A stretch of 64,000 bases of DNA, taken from Albimonas sp963977235. Lineage in GTDB: Bacteria; Pseudomonadota; Alphaproteobacteria; Rhodobacterales; Rhodobacteraceae. The DNA lies in contig NZ_CAXBOD010000017.1 in NCBI RefSeq assembly GCF_963977235.1, positions 11,524 through 75,523 on the forward strand, given 5' to 3'. Within the stretch, counting starts at the first letter, position 1; the number at the start of each line of letters is the position of its first letter. Of this stretch, positions 41,719-49,116 are shown piece by piece. The position numbers and the translations under genes are program-made. The notes beneath the pieces were generated by a model. It was not told where the DNA came from and did no database searches. It worked only from the letters and a program-made list of their open reading frames with translations.

Positions 41719-41842
41719 CGCTCACGCTCCCGCAAATCCGAGGGGCTCACGCGCCCGCAAAATTCGGGGGCAAGCTAGCGAGCCCCTTGCGACTCGGCAA
41801 GATTTCAGGAAAGAAATTTTCCTAAGAGGCAAACCTGTCGCA
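41719..41842. promoter_or_regulatory. mgsA upstream region with duplicated leader and operator-like palindrome
   Basis: Two things stand out in these 124 bp. First, an imperfect ~25-bp tandem direct repeat (about 41720-41743 and 41745-41769) that includes the mgsA ribosome site. Second, an AT-rich palindrome AGGAAAGAAATTTTCCT at 41807-41823, ideal as a dimer operator; a related sequence is present upstream of mgdA (42514-42528). The XRE-cupin regulator encoded next door is the obvious candidate to bind both. Confidence 0.55.
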
Positions 41843-42484
41843 TCACCCGCCCGCGCCGCGGTAGCAGATGATCGACAGGTAGCGCGCCGGCAGGGTCGTG
41901 AGGACCTCGGGCCCGTGCGGGGCGTCGGCCTCGAAATACAGGCTGTCGCCCGGCAGCATCTGGTAGAGGCGGTCGCGGTGACGGTATTCCAGCTCTCCCT
42001 CCAGCATGTAGAGGAACTCCATCCCCTCGTGCTGAAAGGTGGGGAACACGTCCGAGTCGTCGGTCAGCGTGATCAGATAGGGTTCCACCACCACCCCGGC
42101 GGAGGCGTGATCGAGATGCCCCAGCAACGTGTACTGATGGCCCGAGCGGGTGCCGCGCCGCTCGACGTCGACGCCCTCGCCGGCGCGGACGTGCACGGCG
42201 CCGCGGGCCTCCTCGTAGCGGCGGAAGAAGGCGGTCAGGGGCACGCCCAGGCCCTTCGACAGCGCCTGCAGGGTGGCGAGGCTGGGGGAGATGTTGCCGT
42301 TCTCGATCTTCGAGAGCATCCCCAGCGACATGCCGGTGGCCGCGGCGAGGTCGGCCACGGTCACGCCCATGTTCTTGCGATAGGCGCGGACCTCGTGGCC
42401 GATGGCCTGCTCGAGGCTGTTCTCCAGCGCGTCGCGGGTCGCGTGGGGATCCTGTTTCAGTCCGCCGCGTGGGGTCTCGGTCAT
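41843..42484 (-). CDS. XRE-cupin transcriptional regulator of the N-methylglutamate genes
   Basis: A 213-residue regulator with an N-terminal Cro/C1-type helix-turn-helix (EVRAYRKNMGVTVADLAAAT, MSLGMLSKIENGNISPSLAT, residues ~30-88) and a C-terminal cupin sensor (~110-210: FPTFQHEGMEFLYMLEGELE, PGDSLYFEADAPHGPEVL). This architecture (PuuR-like) senses small amines or amino acids. It lies exactly between the divergent mgs and mgd operons and is transcribed in the direction of mgsA, with 124 bp between them. A role in methylamine- or N-methylglutamate-dependent control of both operons follows from position. Confidence 0.88.
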   Translation of the reverse strand: MTETPRGGLKQDPHATRDALENSLEQAIGHEVRAYRKNMGVTVADLAAATGMSLGMLSKIENGNISPSLATLQALSKGLGVPLTAFFRRYEEARGAVHVRAGEGVDVERRGTRSGHQYTLLGHLDHASAGVVVEPYLITLTDDSDVFPTFQHEGMEFLYMLEGELEYRHRDRLYQMLPGDSLYFEADAPHGPEVLTTLPARYLSIICYRGAGG

Positions 42485-42576
42485 GCTCGGGCCTCCGCTG
42501 CTGCTCCCCTCTGGGTAAGGTTTCTTTCGCGCGGGTTGAAGGGGGCGCGTCGGCGCGCCGCCGCGGAGGGGGCCGC
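42485..42576. promoter_or_regulatory. divergent promoter region of XRE regulator and mgdABCD
   Basis: The 92-bp gap carries, on the minus strand, GAAAGAAACCTTACC at 42514-42528, which matches the palindrome upstream of mgsA in 12 of 15 positions. A ribosome site GGAGGG precedes mgdA. Confidence 0.5.
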
Positions 42577-43827
42577 ATGAGCCGCTATTCCGCCCTTCGC
42601 CTGCTGCGCGAGGCCCTGCGCGGCAACGCCGGCTGGACGCCGGCCTGGCGCGAGCCCGAGCCCAAGCCCGCCTACGACGTGGTGATCGTGGGCGGCGGGG
42701 GGCATGGGCTCGCCACCGCCCACTACCTGGCGCGCGAGCACGGCATCGCCAACGTGGCGGTGCTGGAGAAGGGCTACGTCGGCTCGGGCAACGTGGGACG
42801 CAACACCACGATCGTGCGCTCCAACTACCTGCTCGAGGGGAACAATCCTTTCTACGAGCTGAGCATGAAGCTGTGGGAGGGGCTCGAGCGGGAGCTGAAC
42901 TTCAACGCCATGGTCTCGCAGCGGGGCGTGATCAACCTGTTCCACACCGACGGCCAGCGCGACGCCTACCGGCGGCGGGGCAACGCCATGCGCCTGCACG
43001 GGGTGGACGCCGAGATCCTCGACGTGGCGACCCTGCGCAAGATGCTGCCGATGCTCGATTTCGACACGGCGCGGTTTCCGATCAAGGGCGGGCTGATGCA
43101 GCGTCGCGGCGGCACGGTGCGCCACGATGCTGTCGCCTGGGGGTTTGCGCGCGCCGCCTCGGCCCGCGGCGTCGACGTGATCCCCCATTGCGAGGTGACC
43201 GGCATCCGGCGCGAGGGCGAGCGCGCGGTGGAGCTTCAGACCACCCGCGGCACGATCCGCTGCGGGAAGCTGGCGCTGGCGACGGCCGGGCATTCCTCGG
43301 TCACCGCCGCGATGCTGGGGCTGAGGCTTCCGATCGAGAGCCACGTGCTGCAGGCCTTCGTCTCCGAGGGGCTGAAGCCCTTCGTCGACCACGTGGTGAC
43401 CTTCGGGGCGGGGCATTTCTATGTCTCGCAGTCCGACAAGGGCGGGCTGGTCTTTGGCGGCGACATCGACGGCTGGAACTCCTACGCCCAGCGAGGCGGG
43501 CTGGCGGCGGTGGAGGACGTGGTCGAGGCCGGCGTCGCGATGATCCCGGCGCTGAGCCGCGCGAGGGCGCTGCGCAGCTGGGGGGGCGTGATGGACATGT
43601 CCATGGACGGCTCCCCGATCATCGACCGGGTGCTGGACAACGTCTACCTCAACGCCGGCTGGTGCTATGGCGGGTTCAAGGCGACCCCGGCCTCGGGCCT
43701 CGCTTTCGCCCGCCTGATCGCCACCGACGCGCCCCACCCCACCGCCCGCGCCTTCCGCCTGGACCGCTTCGCCTCCGGCGCGGTGCTGGACGAGAAGGGC
43801 GTGGGCGCCCAGCCGAACCTGCATTGA
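42577..43827 (+). CDS. mgdA: N-methylglutamate dehydrogenase subunit A (sarcosine oxidase beta-like flavoprotein)
   Basis: A 416-residue FAD protein of the SoxB/DadA family. The dinucleotide-binding fold is DVVIVGGGGHGLATAHYLAR (residues 34-53), VRSNYLLEGNNPFYE follows, and His183 in TVRHDAVAWGFARAA is in the place where heterotetrameric sarcosine oxidases attach FMN covalently. It would demethylate N-methylglutamate to glutamate plus C1 unit. The next three genes encode the delta, alpha and gamma subunits in the standard soxBDAG order. Because a complete mgs-gmaS set is encoded next to it, N-methylglutamate is the likelier substrate than sarcosine. Confidence 0.85.
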   Translation: MSRYSALRLLREALRGNAGWTPAWREPEPKPAYDVVIVGGGGHGLATAHYLAREHGIANVAVLEKGYVGSGNVGRNTTIVRSNYLLEGNNPFYELSMKLWEGLERELNFNAMVSQRGVINLFHTDGQRDAYRRRGNAMRLHGVDAEILDVATLRKMLPMLDFDTARFPIKGGLMQRRGGTVRHDAVAWGFARAASARGVDVIPHCEVTGIRREGERAVELQTTRGTIRCGKLALATAGHSSVTAAMLGLRLPIESHVLQAFVSEGLKPFVDHVVTFGAGHFYVSQSDKGGLVFGGDIDGWNSYAQRGGLAAVEDVVEAGVAMIPALSRARALRSWGGVMDMSMDGSPIIDRVLDNVYLNAGWCYGGFKATPASGLAFARLIATDAPHPTARAFRLDRFASGAVLDEKGVGAQPNLH

Positions 43828-43834
43828 GGGCGCC

Positions 43835-44101
43835 ATGGCCAGCCTGATCGACTGTCCCCACTGCGGCCTTCGCCCGCGCGAGGAATTCTCGGTGCGCGGC
43901 GACGCCTCCGTGACCCGCCCCGACCCCGAGGCGGGGGCGGAGGCCTGGCACGACTACCTGCACCTGCGGACCAACCCCCGCGGCCGCCATGCCGAGCACT
44001 GGCGCCACTCCGGCGGCTGCCGGCGCTGGCTGGTGGTCGAGCGGGACACGATCACGCACGCGGTCCTCGCCGTGCGCGACGCGCAGGAGGCCGCGGAATG
44101 A
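43835..44101 (+). CDS. mgdB: N-methylglutamate dehydrogenase subunit B (SoxD-like delta subunit)
   Basis: An 88-residue zinc-binding subunit. The ligands are in DCPHCGLRPREEF at the N-terminus, with further His (NPRGRHAEHWRHSGGC) and Cys residues, as in SoxD. It holds the alpha and beta subunits together. It is 7 bp behind mgdA and its stop overlaps the mgdC start by four bases. Confidence 0.87.
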   Translation: MASLIDCPHCGLRPREEFSVRGDASVTRPDPEAGAEAWHDYLHLRTNPRGRHAEHWRHSGGCRRWLVVERDTITHAVLAVRDAQEAAE

Positions 44102-47100
44102 GCGGCCGCCGCCTGCCCGTCGCCGCCCGCATCGACCGCGGCCGCCCGATCCGCTTCCGCTTCGACGGGCGCGCGTATCAGGGCTTTGCGGGCGACACGC
44201 TCGCCTCGGCCCTGATCGCCTCGGGCGTCGAGATCTTCGGGCGCAGCTTCAAGTATCACCGCCCGCGCGGGGTGCTGGCGGCGGGCTCGGCCGAGCCCAA
44301 TGCGCTGGTCACCGTGGGGACTGGCGGACGGCGGGAGCCCAACGTCCGCGCCACCATGCTGGAGATCCACGAGGGGCTGGAGGCGCGCAGCCAGAACGCC
44401 TGGCCCTCGCGCCGCCTGGACATCGGGGCGCTGAACGGTCTGCTCTCGCCGCTGATGGGGGCGGGGTTCTACTACAAGACCTTCATGTGGCCCCCCAAGG
44501 CGTGGGAGCGGGTCTACGAGCCGCTGATCCGCCGCGCCGCGGGGCTCGGCCGGGCGGCGACCGAGCCGGACCCCGACCGCTACGAGAAGACCTGGGCGCA
44601 TTGCGACCTGCTGGTGATCGGGGCCGGGCCGGCGGGGCTCGCCGCAGCCCTCACCGCCGCGCGCGCCGGGGCTCGGGTGATCCTGGCCGACGAGGGCGCG
44701 GCGCCCGGCGGCTGGCTGCTGGACGACGGCGGCGACGCCTCCGCCGCGCTGCGCGAGGAGATGCTGGAGGAACTCGCCGCCGCCCCCGGGGTCCGCATCC
44801 TGCCCCGCACGACCGTGTTTGGCTGGTACGACGACAACGTCTTCGGCGCGCTGGAGCGGGTGGGAAAGCACCTCCCCCCCGACCCCGACCGCCCGGCCGA
44901 GCGTCTGTGGCGCATCGCGGCGCGCGCGGCGGTGCTCGCCTCGGGCGCCGAGGAGCGGCCGCTGGTCTTCGCGGGAAACGACCTGCCGGGGGTTGCGATG
45001 GCCTCGGGCGTCCGCCGCCGGCTGGTGGCGCAGGCCGTCGCGCCGGGCCGCCGGGTGGCGGTGGTGACCAATGGCGAGGCCGGCTACTCGCTGGCCGCCG
45101 CGCTGGAATCGCGCGAGGTGGAGGTCGCCGCCATCGTCGACTGCTCGGCCGCCGGGGCGGGCGGGACGGCGGACCGCTACGCGCCCACCCCCAACAACTG
45201 GCGCGGGGGCCGGGCGCAGGACTGGCGCGGAACCGCCCGGATCCTGCGCGGCCGGCCGGTGCGCGCCGTGGGCCTGCGCGGGGTCGAGGCGCTGGAGGTC
45301 GAGCGCCCGGACGGCAGCCTGCGCCGTCTGTCGGTCGACGCGGTGGCGATGTCGGGGGGCTGGAGCCCCAACGCCCAGCTCGCCTGCCATCGCGGCGCCC
45401 GGCCCGAGTGGTCCGAGGCGCGCCAGGCGTTCCTGCCGCCGCTCGATCAGCCGGGCCTGCGGGTGGCCGGCGGGGCGGCTGGCCTGCTCGGGCGCGGCGC
45501 CTGTCTGGGCGACGGCGCCCGGCAGGCGGCGGCGGCCCTGGCGGCGATCGGCCTCGACGCCCGACCCGCCTTCCCCCCCGCGCCCGAGGACGCGCCGCCC
45601 CCCCGCGCGCTGGGGGCCTTGGGCCCGGCCGCGGGCAGGCCGCGGGGCAAGCGCTTCGTCGACTTCCAGAACGACGTCGGCGTCGAGGACCTGGCCCTGG
45701 CGAGGCGCGAGGGCTACGCCCACCCCGAGCTTGCCAAGCGCTACACCACCTCTGGCATGGCGACCGACCAGGGGCGGATGGGCGCGGTGAACGCCGCCGT
45801 GATCCTGGCCGAGCAGCAGGGCCTGTCCCCCGGCGCCGTGCCGCTGACCACGCAGCGGCCGTTCGTCTCGCCGGTCTCCTTCGGGGCGCTGGCGGGCGCG
45901 GCGCGGGGGGCGGGGTTCCGGCCGGTGCGCCGCTCGCCCCTGCACGCCTGGTCCGCGGCCCGCGGCGCCGTCTTCGTCGAGACCGGCGCCTGGCTGCGCC
46001 CCGCCTGGTTTCCCCGACCCGGCGAGGCCGACTGGGCGACCGCCGTGGCGCGCGAGGCGCGCACGGTGCGCATGGCCGCGGGCCTGTGCGACGTCTCGTT
46101 CCTGGGCAAGATCGAGCTGACCGGGGCGGACGTCCCGGCCTTCCTCAACCGCGTCTACCTCAACGGCATGGCGAAGCTGCCGGTGGGGCGGGCCCGCTAT
46201 GGGGTGATGCTGCGCGAGGACGGGTTCGTGATGGACGACGGGACCGTGGCGCGGCTGGCCGAGGACCGCTGGGTCCTGACCACCACCACCGCCAAGGCCG
46301 AGGAGGCGATGGCCCATCTGGAGTTCTGCGCTCAGGTGCTGTGGCCGGATCTCGACGTGCGCCTCGCCTCGGTCTCCGACGCCTGGGCGCAGATGGCGCT
46401 GGCCGGGCCCAAGGCGCGCGCGATCCTCGGCCGCGTGGTCGCGGGCGACCTCTGCGACGACGCCGTCCCATTCATGGCCGCGCGCGAGGTCGCGCTGCGC
46501 GGCGCCCCGGGGGTGACGGCGCGCCTGTTCCGGATCTCGTTCTCCGGCGAGCTCGCCTATGAGCTTGCGGTCCCCGCCGACCTCGGCCCTGCCGTCGCCG
46601 AGGCGATCGTGCAGGCCGGGCAGGGCGAGGGGATCTGCTGCTACGGCGCGGAGACGCTGGCGGTCCTGCGCATCGAGAAGGGCCATGTCACCCACGCCGA
46701 GATCGACGGGCGGGTGACCGCCGACGACCTCGGGATGGGGCGGATGGTTCCCGGGGCGAAGGCGGACTTCATCGGCCGCGCGATGATCGGCCGTCCGGCG
46801 CTGACCGCGCCGGGTCGCCTGCAGCTCTGCGGCCTCGTCGCGCAGGACCCCGCGCAGGCGTTCCGCGCCGGCGCCCAGGTGCTGGCCGAGGGCGCGGCGC
46901 CGAGCCTCGAGGGGGCGCAGGGCCATGTCTCCTCGACCGCCTGGTCCCCGCACCTCGGCCGGACGCTGGGGCTGGCGCTGATCCGCGACGCCCGCGCGCG
47001 CCATGGCGAGGCCGTGCAGGTCTGGGACGGGCTCCGCTCCGAGACCTGCGCCGCGCGCATCGTGCCGCCCGTGCATTTCGACCCCGAGAACCGGAGGCTG

Positions 47101-47109
47101 CATGGCTGA
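44098..47109 (+). CDS. mgdC: N-methylglutamate dehydrogenase subunit C (SoxA-like alpha subunit)
   Basis: A 1003-residue subunit in the domain order of sarcosine oxidase alpha. Residues ~15-100 resemble a 2Fe-2S-type N-terminal fold (RFRFDGRAYQGFAGDTLASA), ~170-500 form the NAD-binding oxidoreductase domain (VIGAGPAGLAAALTAARAGA), and ~600-1000 form a GcvT-like tetrahydrofolate domain (VYLNGMAKLPVGRARYGVML, CYGAETLAVLRIEKGHVTHA). The folate domain captures the methyl group as methylene-THF. Length is that of the family and no frameshift is seen. Its start overlaps mgdB (ATGA) and its end overlaps mgdD by eight bases. Confidence 0.88.
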   Translation: MSGRRLPVAARIDRGRPIRFRFDGRAYQGFAGDTLASALIASGVEIFGRSFKYHRPRGVLAAGSAEPNALVTVGTGGRREPNVRATMLEIHEGLEARSQNAWPSRRLDIGALNGLLSPLMGAGFYYKTFMWPPKAWERVYEPLIRRAAGLGRAATEPDPDRYEKTWAHCDLLVIGAGPAGLAAALTAARAGARVILADEGAAPGGWLLDDGGDASAALREEMLEELAAAPGVRILPRTTVFGWYDDNVFGALERVGKHLPPDPDRPAERLWRIAARAAVLASGAEERPLVFAGNDLPGVAMASGVRRRLVAQAVAPGRRVAVVTNGEAGYSLAAALESREVEVAAIVDCSAAGAGGTADRYAPTPNNWRGGRAQDWRGTARILRGRPVRAVGLRGVEALEVERPDGSLRRLSVDAVAMSGGWSPNAQLACHRGARPEWSEARQAFLPPLDQPGLRVAGGAAGLLGRGACLGDGARQAAAALAAIGLDARPAFPPAPEDAPPPRALGALGPAAGRPRGKRFVDFQNDVGVEDLALARREGYAHPELAKRYTTSGMATDQGRMGAVNAAVILAEQQGLSPGAVPLTTQRPFVSPVSFGALAGAARGAGFRPVRRSPLHAWSAARGAVFVETGAWLRPAWFPRPGEADWATAVAREARTVRMAAGLCDVSFLGKIELTGADVPAFLNRVYLNGMAKLPVGRARYGVMLREDGFVMDDGTVARLAEDRWVLTTTTAKAEEAMAHLEFCAQVLWPDLDVRLASVSDAWAQMALAGPKARAILGRVVAGDLCDDAVPFMAAREVALRGAPGVTARLFRISFSGELAYELAVPADLGPAVAEAIVQAGQGEGICCYGAETLAVLRIEKGHVTHAEIDGRVTADDLGMGRMVPGAKADFIGRAMIGRPALTAPGRLQLCGLVAQDPAQAFRAGAQVLAEGAAPSLEGAQGHVSSTAWSPHLGRTLGLALIRDARARHGEAVQVWDGLRSETCAARIVPPVHFDPENRRLHG

Positions 47110-47656
47110 GCCCGCCCCCCTCCTCTCCCCCACGCCCGCGCTCGCGGGCGCGGCCTCGGGCCGCTTCGGCGCCGGCCGCGGCGCCCCCGCGGCGGTCACC
47201 ATCGAGGCGCTGGCGGACCTGCCGATGACCGAGGTGATCGCGGCCCGGGGCGAGGACGTCGTGGCGCTGCTGGCCGGCCGGGTCCCGCCGGCGGCGCTTC
47301 GCACCCTCGGCCCGGGGCGGCGTCTGGCGCTGGGCGCGGCGCCCGCGGCGCTGGCCGACCTCGCGCCGCGCGCAAGCGCGGTCGACCAGTCGGGCGGTCG
47401 CGGGCGGATCGAGGTCCGGGGGCCGGAGGCCGAGACCCTGCTCGCCCGCGGCGTCGGCGCGGACCTGCATGGCGCGCGCTTCGCCCAGGGGACCTCTGCG
47501 CCGATGCTGTTCGGCCGCATCGGGATCGTGCTGACGCGCAGCGGCGCGCAGCGGTGGGAGATCCTGGTCCCGCGCAGCTACGCGCTGGCGCTGTGGGAGC
47601 ATCTGGTCGAGGCCGGCCGCTCGCTGGGGATCGAGGCCCGCGGGCCGGGGGGCTGA
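47102..47656 (+). CDS. mgdD: N-methylglutamate dehydrogenase subunit D (SoxG-like gamma subunit)
   Basis: A 184-residue SoxG-type subunit, related to the C-terminal part of GcvT. Recognisable are the segment DQSGGRGRIEVRGPEAETLL, and the C-terminal LVPRSYALALWEHLVEAGRS. It completes the heterotetramer; it starts within the last codons of mgdC. After its stop, a GCCCCGGG palindrome (47700-47720) and a 15-bp tandem repeat fill the gap before the hemophore-like gene on the other strand. Confidence 0.85.
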   Translation: MAEPAPLLSPTPALAGAASGRFGAGRGAPAAVTIEALADLPMTEVIAARGEDVVALLAGRVPPAALRTLGPGRRLALGAAPAALADLAPRASAVDQSGGRGRIEVRGPEAETLLARGVGADLHGARFAQGTSAPMLFGRIGIVLTRSGAQRWEILVPRSYALALWEHLVEAGRSLGIEARGPGG

Positions 47657-47699
47657 GGGCGCGCCCGGGCGCCGGCGGGCCTGTGGCGGGCCGCGCGAG

Positions 47700-47720
47700 G
47701 CCCCGGGTCAGGCCCGGGGC
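47700..47720. repeat. dispersed GCCCCGGG palindrome, copy 6
   Basis: Perfect arms GCCCCGGG/CCCGGGGC with spacer TCAGG, between the convergent mgdD and hemophore-like genes. Confidence 0.85.
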
Positions 47721-47731
47721 GCGGCGCGCGA

Positions 47732-47761
47732 GCCCTCGCCCCGGAGGCCCTCGCCCCGGAG
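47732..47761. repeat. exact 15-bp tandem repeat
   Basis: GCCCTCGCCCCGGAG occurs twice in tandem (47732-47746 and 47747-47761) directly after palindrome copy 6. No coding meaning is evident. Confidence 0.85.
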
Positions 47762-47792
47762 GCGCGGCGGCACGGGTCCGCCGGGCAGGCGC

Positions 47793-48764
47793 TCAGCTGA
47801 ACAGGAAGTCCGAGGCCGACAGGTCGTCGAGGTCGGTGTCGACCAGCTTCACCCACCCCTCGTCGGTGTTGAGGATCACGTGGTCGCCCTTCTGGCGGGC
47901 GTCCTCCATCAGCGCGTCAAAGCCCGCGTAGTCGTCCGCGTCGAACACCGCCTTGTCCTTGCCGAGGGTGAAATCCTTCACGATCTCCTTGTCGTAGCCC
48001 TTGGAGGTGAAGTCGAAACGGTCCTTGCCCGGCCCGCCGACCAGCACGTCCTTGCCCGCGCCGCCCGACAGCCAGTCCGCGCCCTTGCCGCCGAAGAGCT
48101 TGTCGTTCCCCTGGCCGCCGTCGAGCGTGTCGGCGCCGCCGCCGCCCTTGAGCACGTCGTCGCCCTGGCCGCCAGACAGCTTGTCCTTGCCGCCGCCGCC
48201 CTTGAGGACGTCGTCGCCCTTGCCGCCCGAAAGCACGTCGGCGCCGCCGCCGCCCTTGAGCACGTCGTTCTTGTTCCCGCCGGCGAAGACGTCGCGCCCG
48301 CCGCCGCCGATGAACTTGATCTTCTGGCTCCAGATCTCGTCGCGCAGGGCCGAGGTCGCCTCGCCGTCGCCGTCCTCGTCAAAGCCCATCAGGTCCACGA
48401 GGATGGCGCGGGCGAGATCCTCGTCCTTGATGGTCTTGCCGAAGCTCACCTCGAAGTCGGTCCGCGACAGCGACAGCGCGCCCGAGTCCGCGTCCTGCGC
48501 GGCGCCGTAGCCGAAGCTGACCGCGTCCATCGTGCCGCCCAGCCGGTGGGTGGTGATGTCGTAGCTGAGGTCGCCCTCGACCATGAAGGCCTGGTCGCGG
48601 GCGTTGGCCTGGTCGGTGATCGCCGATTCGGCGCCGGCGTAGTCGCCCTCGGAGTCGTCCGAGAAGGTCCCGAAGCCCATCAGGGCGAAGTCCTTGTCGA
48701 AGGCGTCGAGATAGGTCTCGAAGTTCGTCTCGGAGTTGGTCCGCGAAGTGATCTTGACGGTCAT
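47793..48764 (-). CDS. HasA-like hemophore domain fused to RTX calcium-binding repeats (putative secreted heme-binding protein)
   Basis: A 323-residue acidic protein without N-terminal signal. Residues 1 to ~165 resemble the HasA hemophore fold: TSRTNSETNFETYLDAFDKD at the start, and AFMVEGDLSYDITTHRLGGT then MDAVSFGYG, which aligns with the HasA segment holding the heme ligand Tyr75; here Tyr68 and His73. Residues ~175-270 are about eleven RTX nonapeptides (GGGGADVLSGGKGDDVLKGG type). The C-terminus (~275-323) ends in SASDFLFS, like type I secretion signals. ATG 48764 is preferred over 48827 because GGAGG precedes it. It is divergent from a heme receptor gene and next to hmuSTUV. Secretion ABC genes are not in the window. 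Hemophore assignment is by motif and context; RTX part is certain. Confidence 0.72.
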   Translation of the reverse strand: MTVKITSRTNSETNFETYLDAFDKDFALMGFGTFSDDSEGDYAGAESAITDQANARDQAFMVEGDLSYDITTHRLGGTMDAVSFGYGAAQDADSGALSLSRTDFEVSFGKTIKDEDLARAILVDLMGFDEDGDGEATSALRDEIWSQKIKFIGGGGRDVFAGGNKNDVLKGGGGADVLSGGKGDDVLKGGGGKDKLSGGQGDDVLKGGGGADTLDGGQGNDKLFGGKGADWLSGGAGKDVLVGGPGKDRFDFTSKGYDKEIVKDFTLGKDKAVFDADDYAGFDALMEDARQKGDHVILNTDEGWVKLVDTDLDDLSASDFLFS

Positions 48765-49116
48765 GGAGCCTCCGGCGCCCGCGCGCGGCGGGCGGCGTTC
48801 AATCGAGGGCCGGACGGGGTTCGCCACGGACGCTCGGGGGGGAATCGGGAAGCTGGGGTGACCGGAGGAGGGGGCGCGCGTCCTGGCGGACGCGGCGGCC
48901 GTGTCCGGCGCCTGGCGATGCCCGGAACCTCGGATAACCGACGATTGAAGTCAAGAATGCGCAGGGCCCGGTTGAAACCCATGTGAAAGGGTCGGATAAG
49001 GGGGCCGCGAGCCGATGGACGGCTCGTCGATCCACCCATCCGGGGGCGACGCTGCGGGCCGGACCGGCGCCGCGGAGCCTTGCCGGAAAGGCAGACGCTG
49101 CGAGCCGGGTGGAGCG
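48765..49116. promoter_or_regulatory. divergent control region between hemophore-like gene and heme receptor
   Basis: 352 bp without a gene. The stretch 48931-48990 is less GC-rich than its surroundings and contains GATTGAAGTCAAGAATGC near 48943 with a TTGA-N2-TCAA arrangement, and TGTGAAAGGGTCGGATAAG near 48982. Iron-responsive control (Fur, Irr or RirA) is expected for such loci, but I cannot match a canonical site. The TonB receptor has a GGTGGAGCG ribosome site before 49117. Confidence 0.4.

Noticed and set aside
42577..47656. Plain heterotetrameric sarcosine oxidase (soxBDAG).
   Set aside because: Fold and order are the same, but the divergent gmaS-mgsABC set makes N-methylglutamate the more likely substrate; kept as alternative.
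48765..49116. A canonical Fur box.
   Set aside because: No sequence resembling the 19-bp consensus could be found; only a loose TTGA-N2-TCAA arrangement is present.
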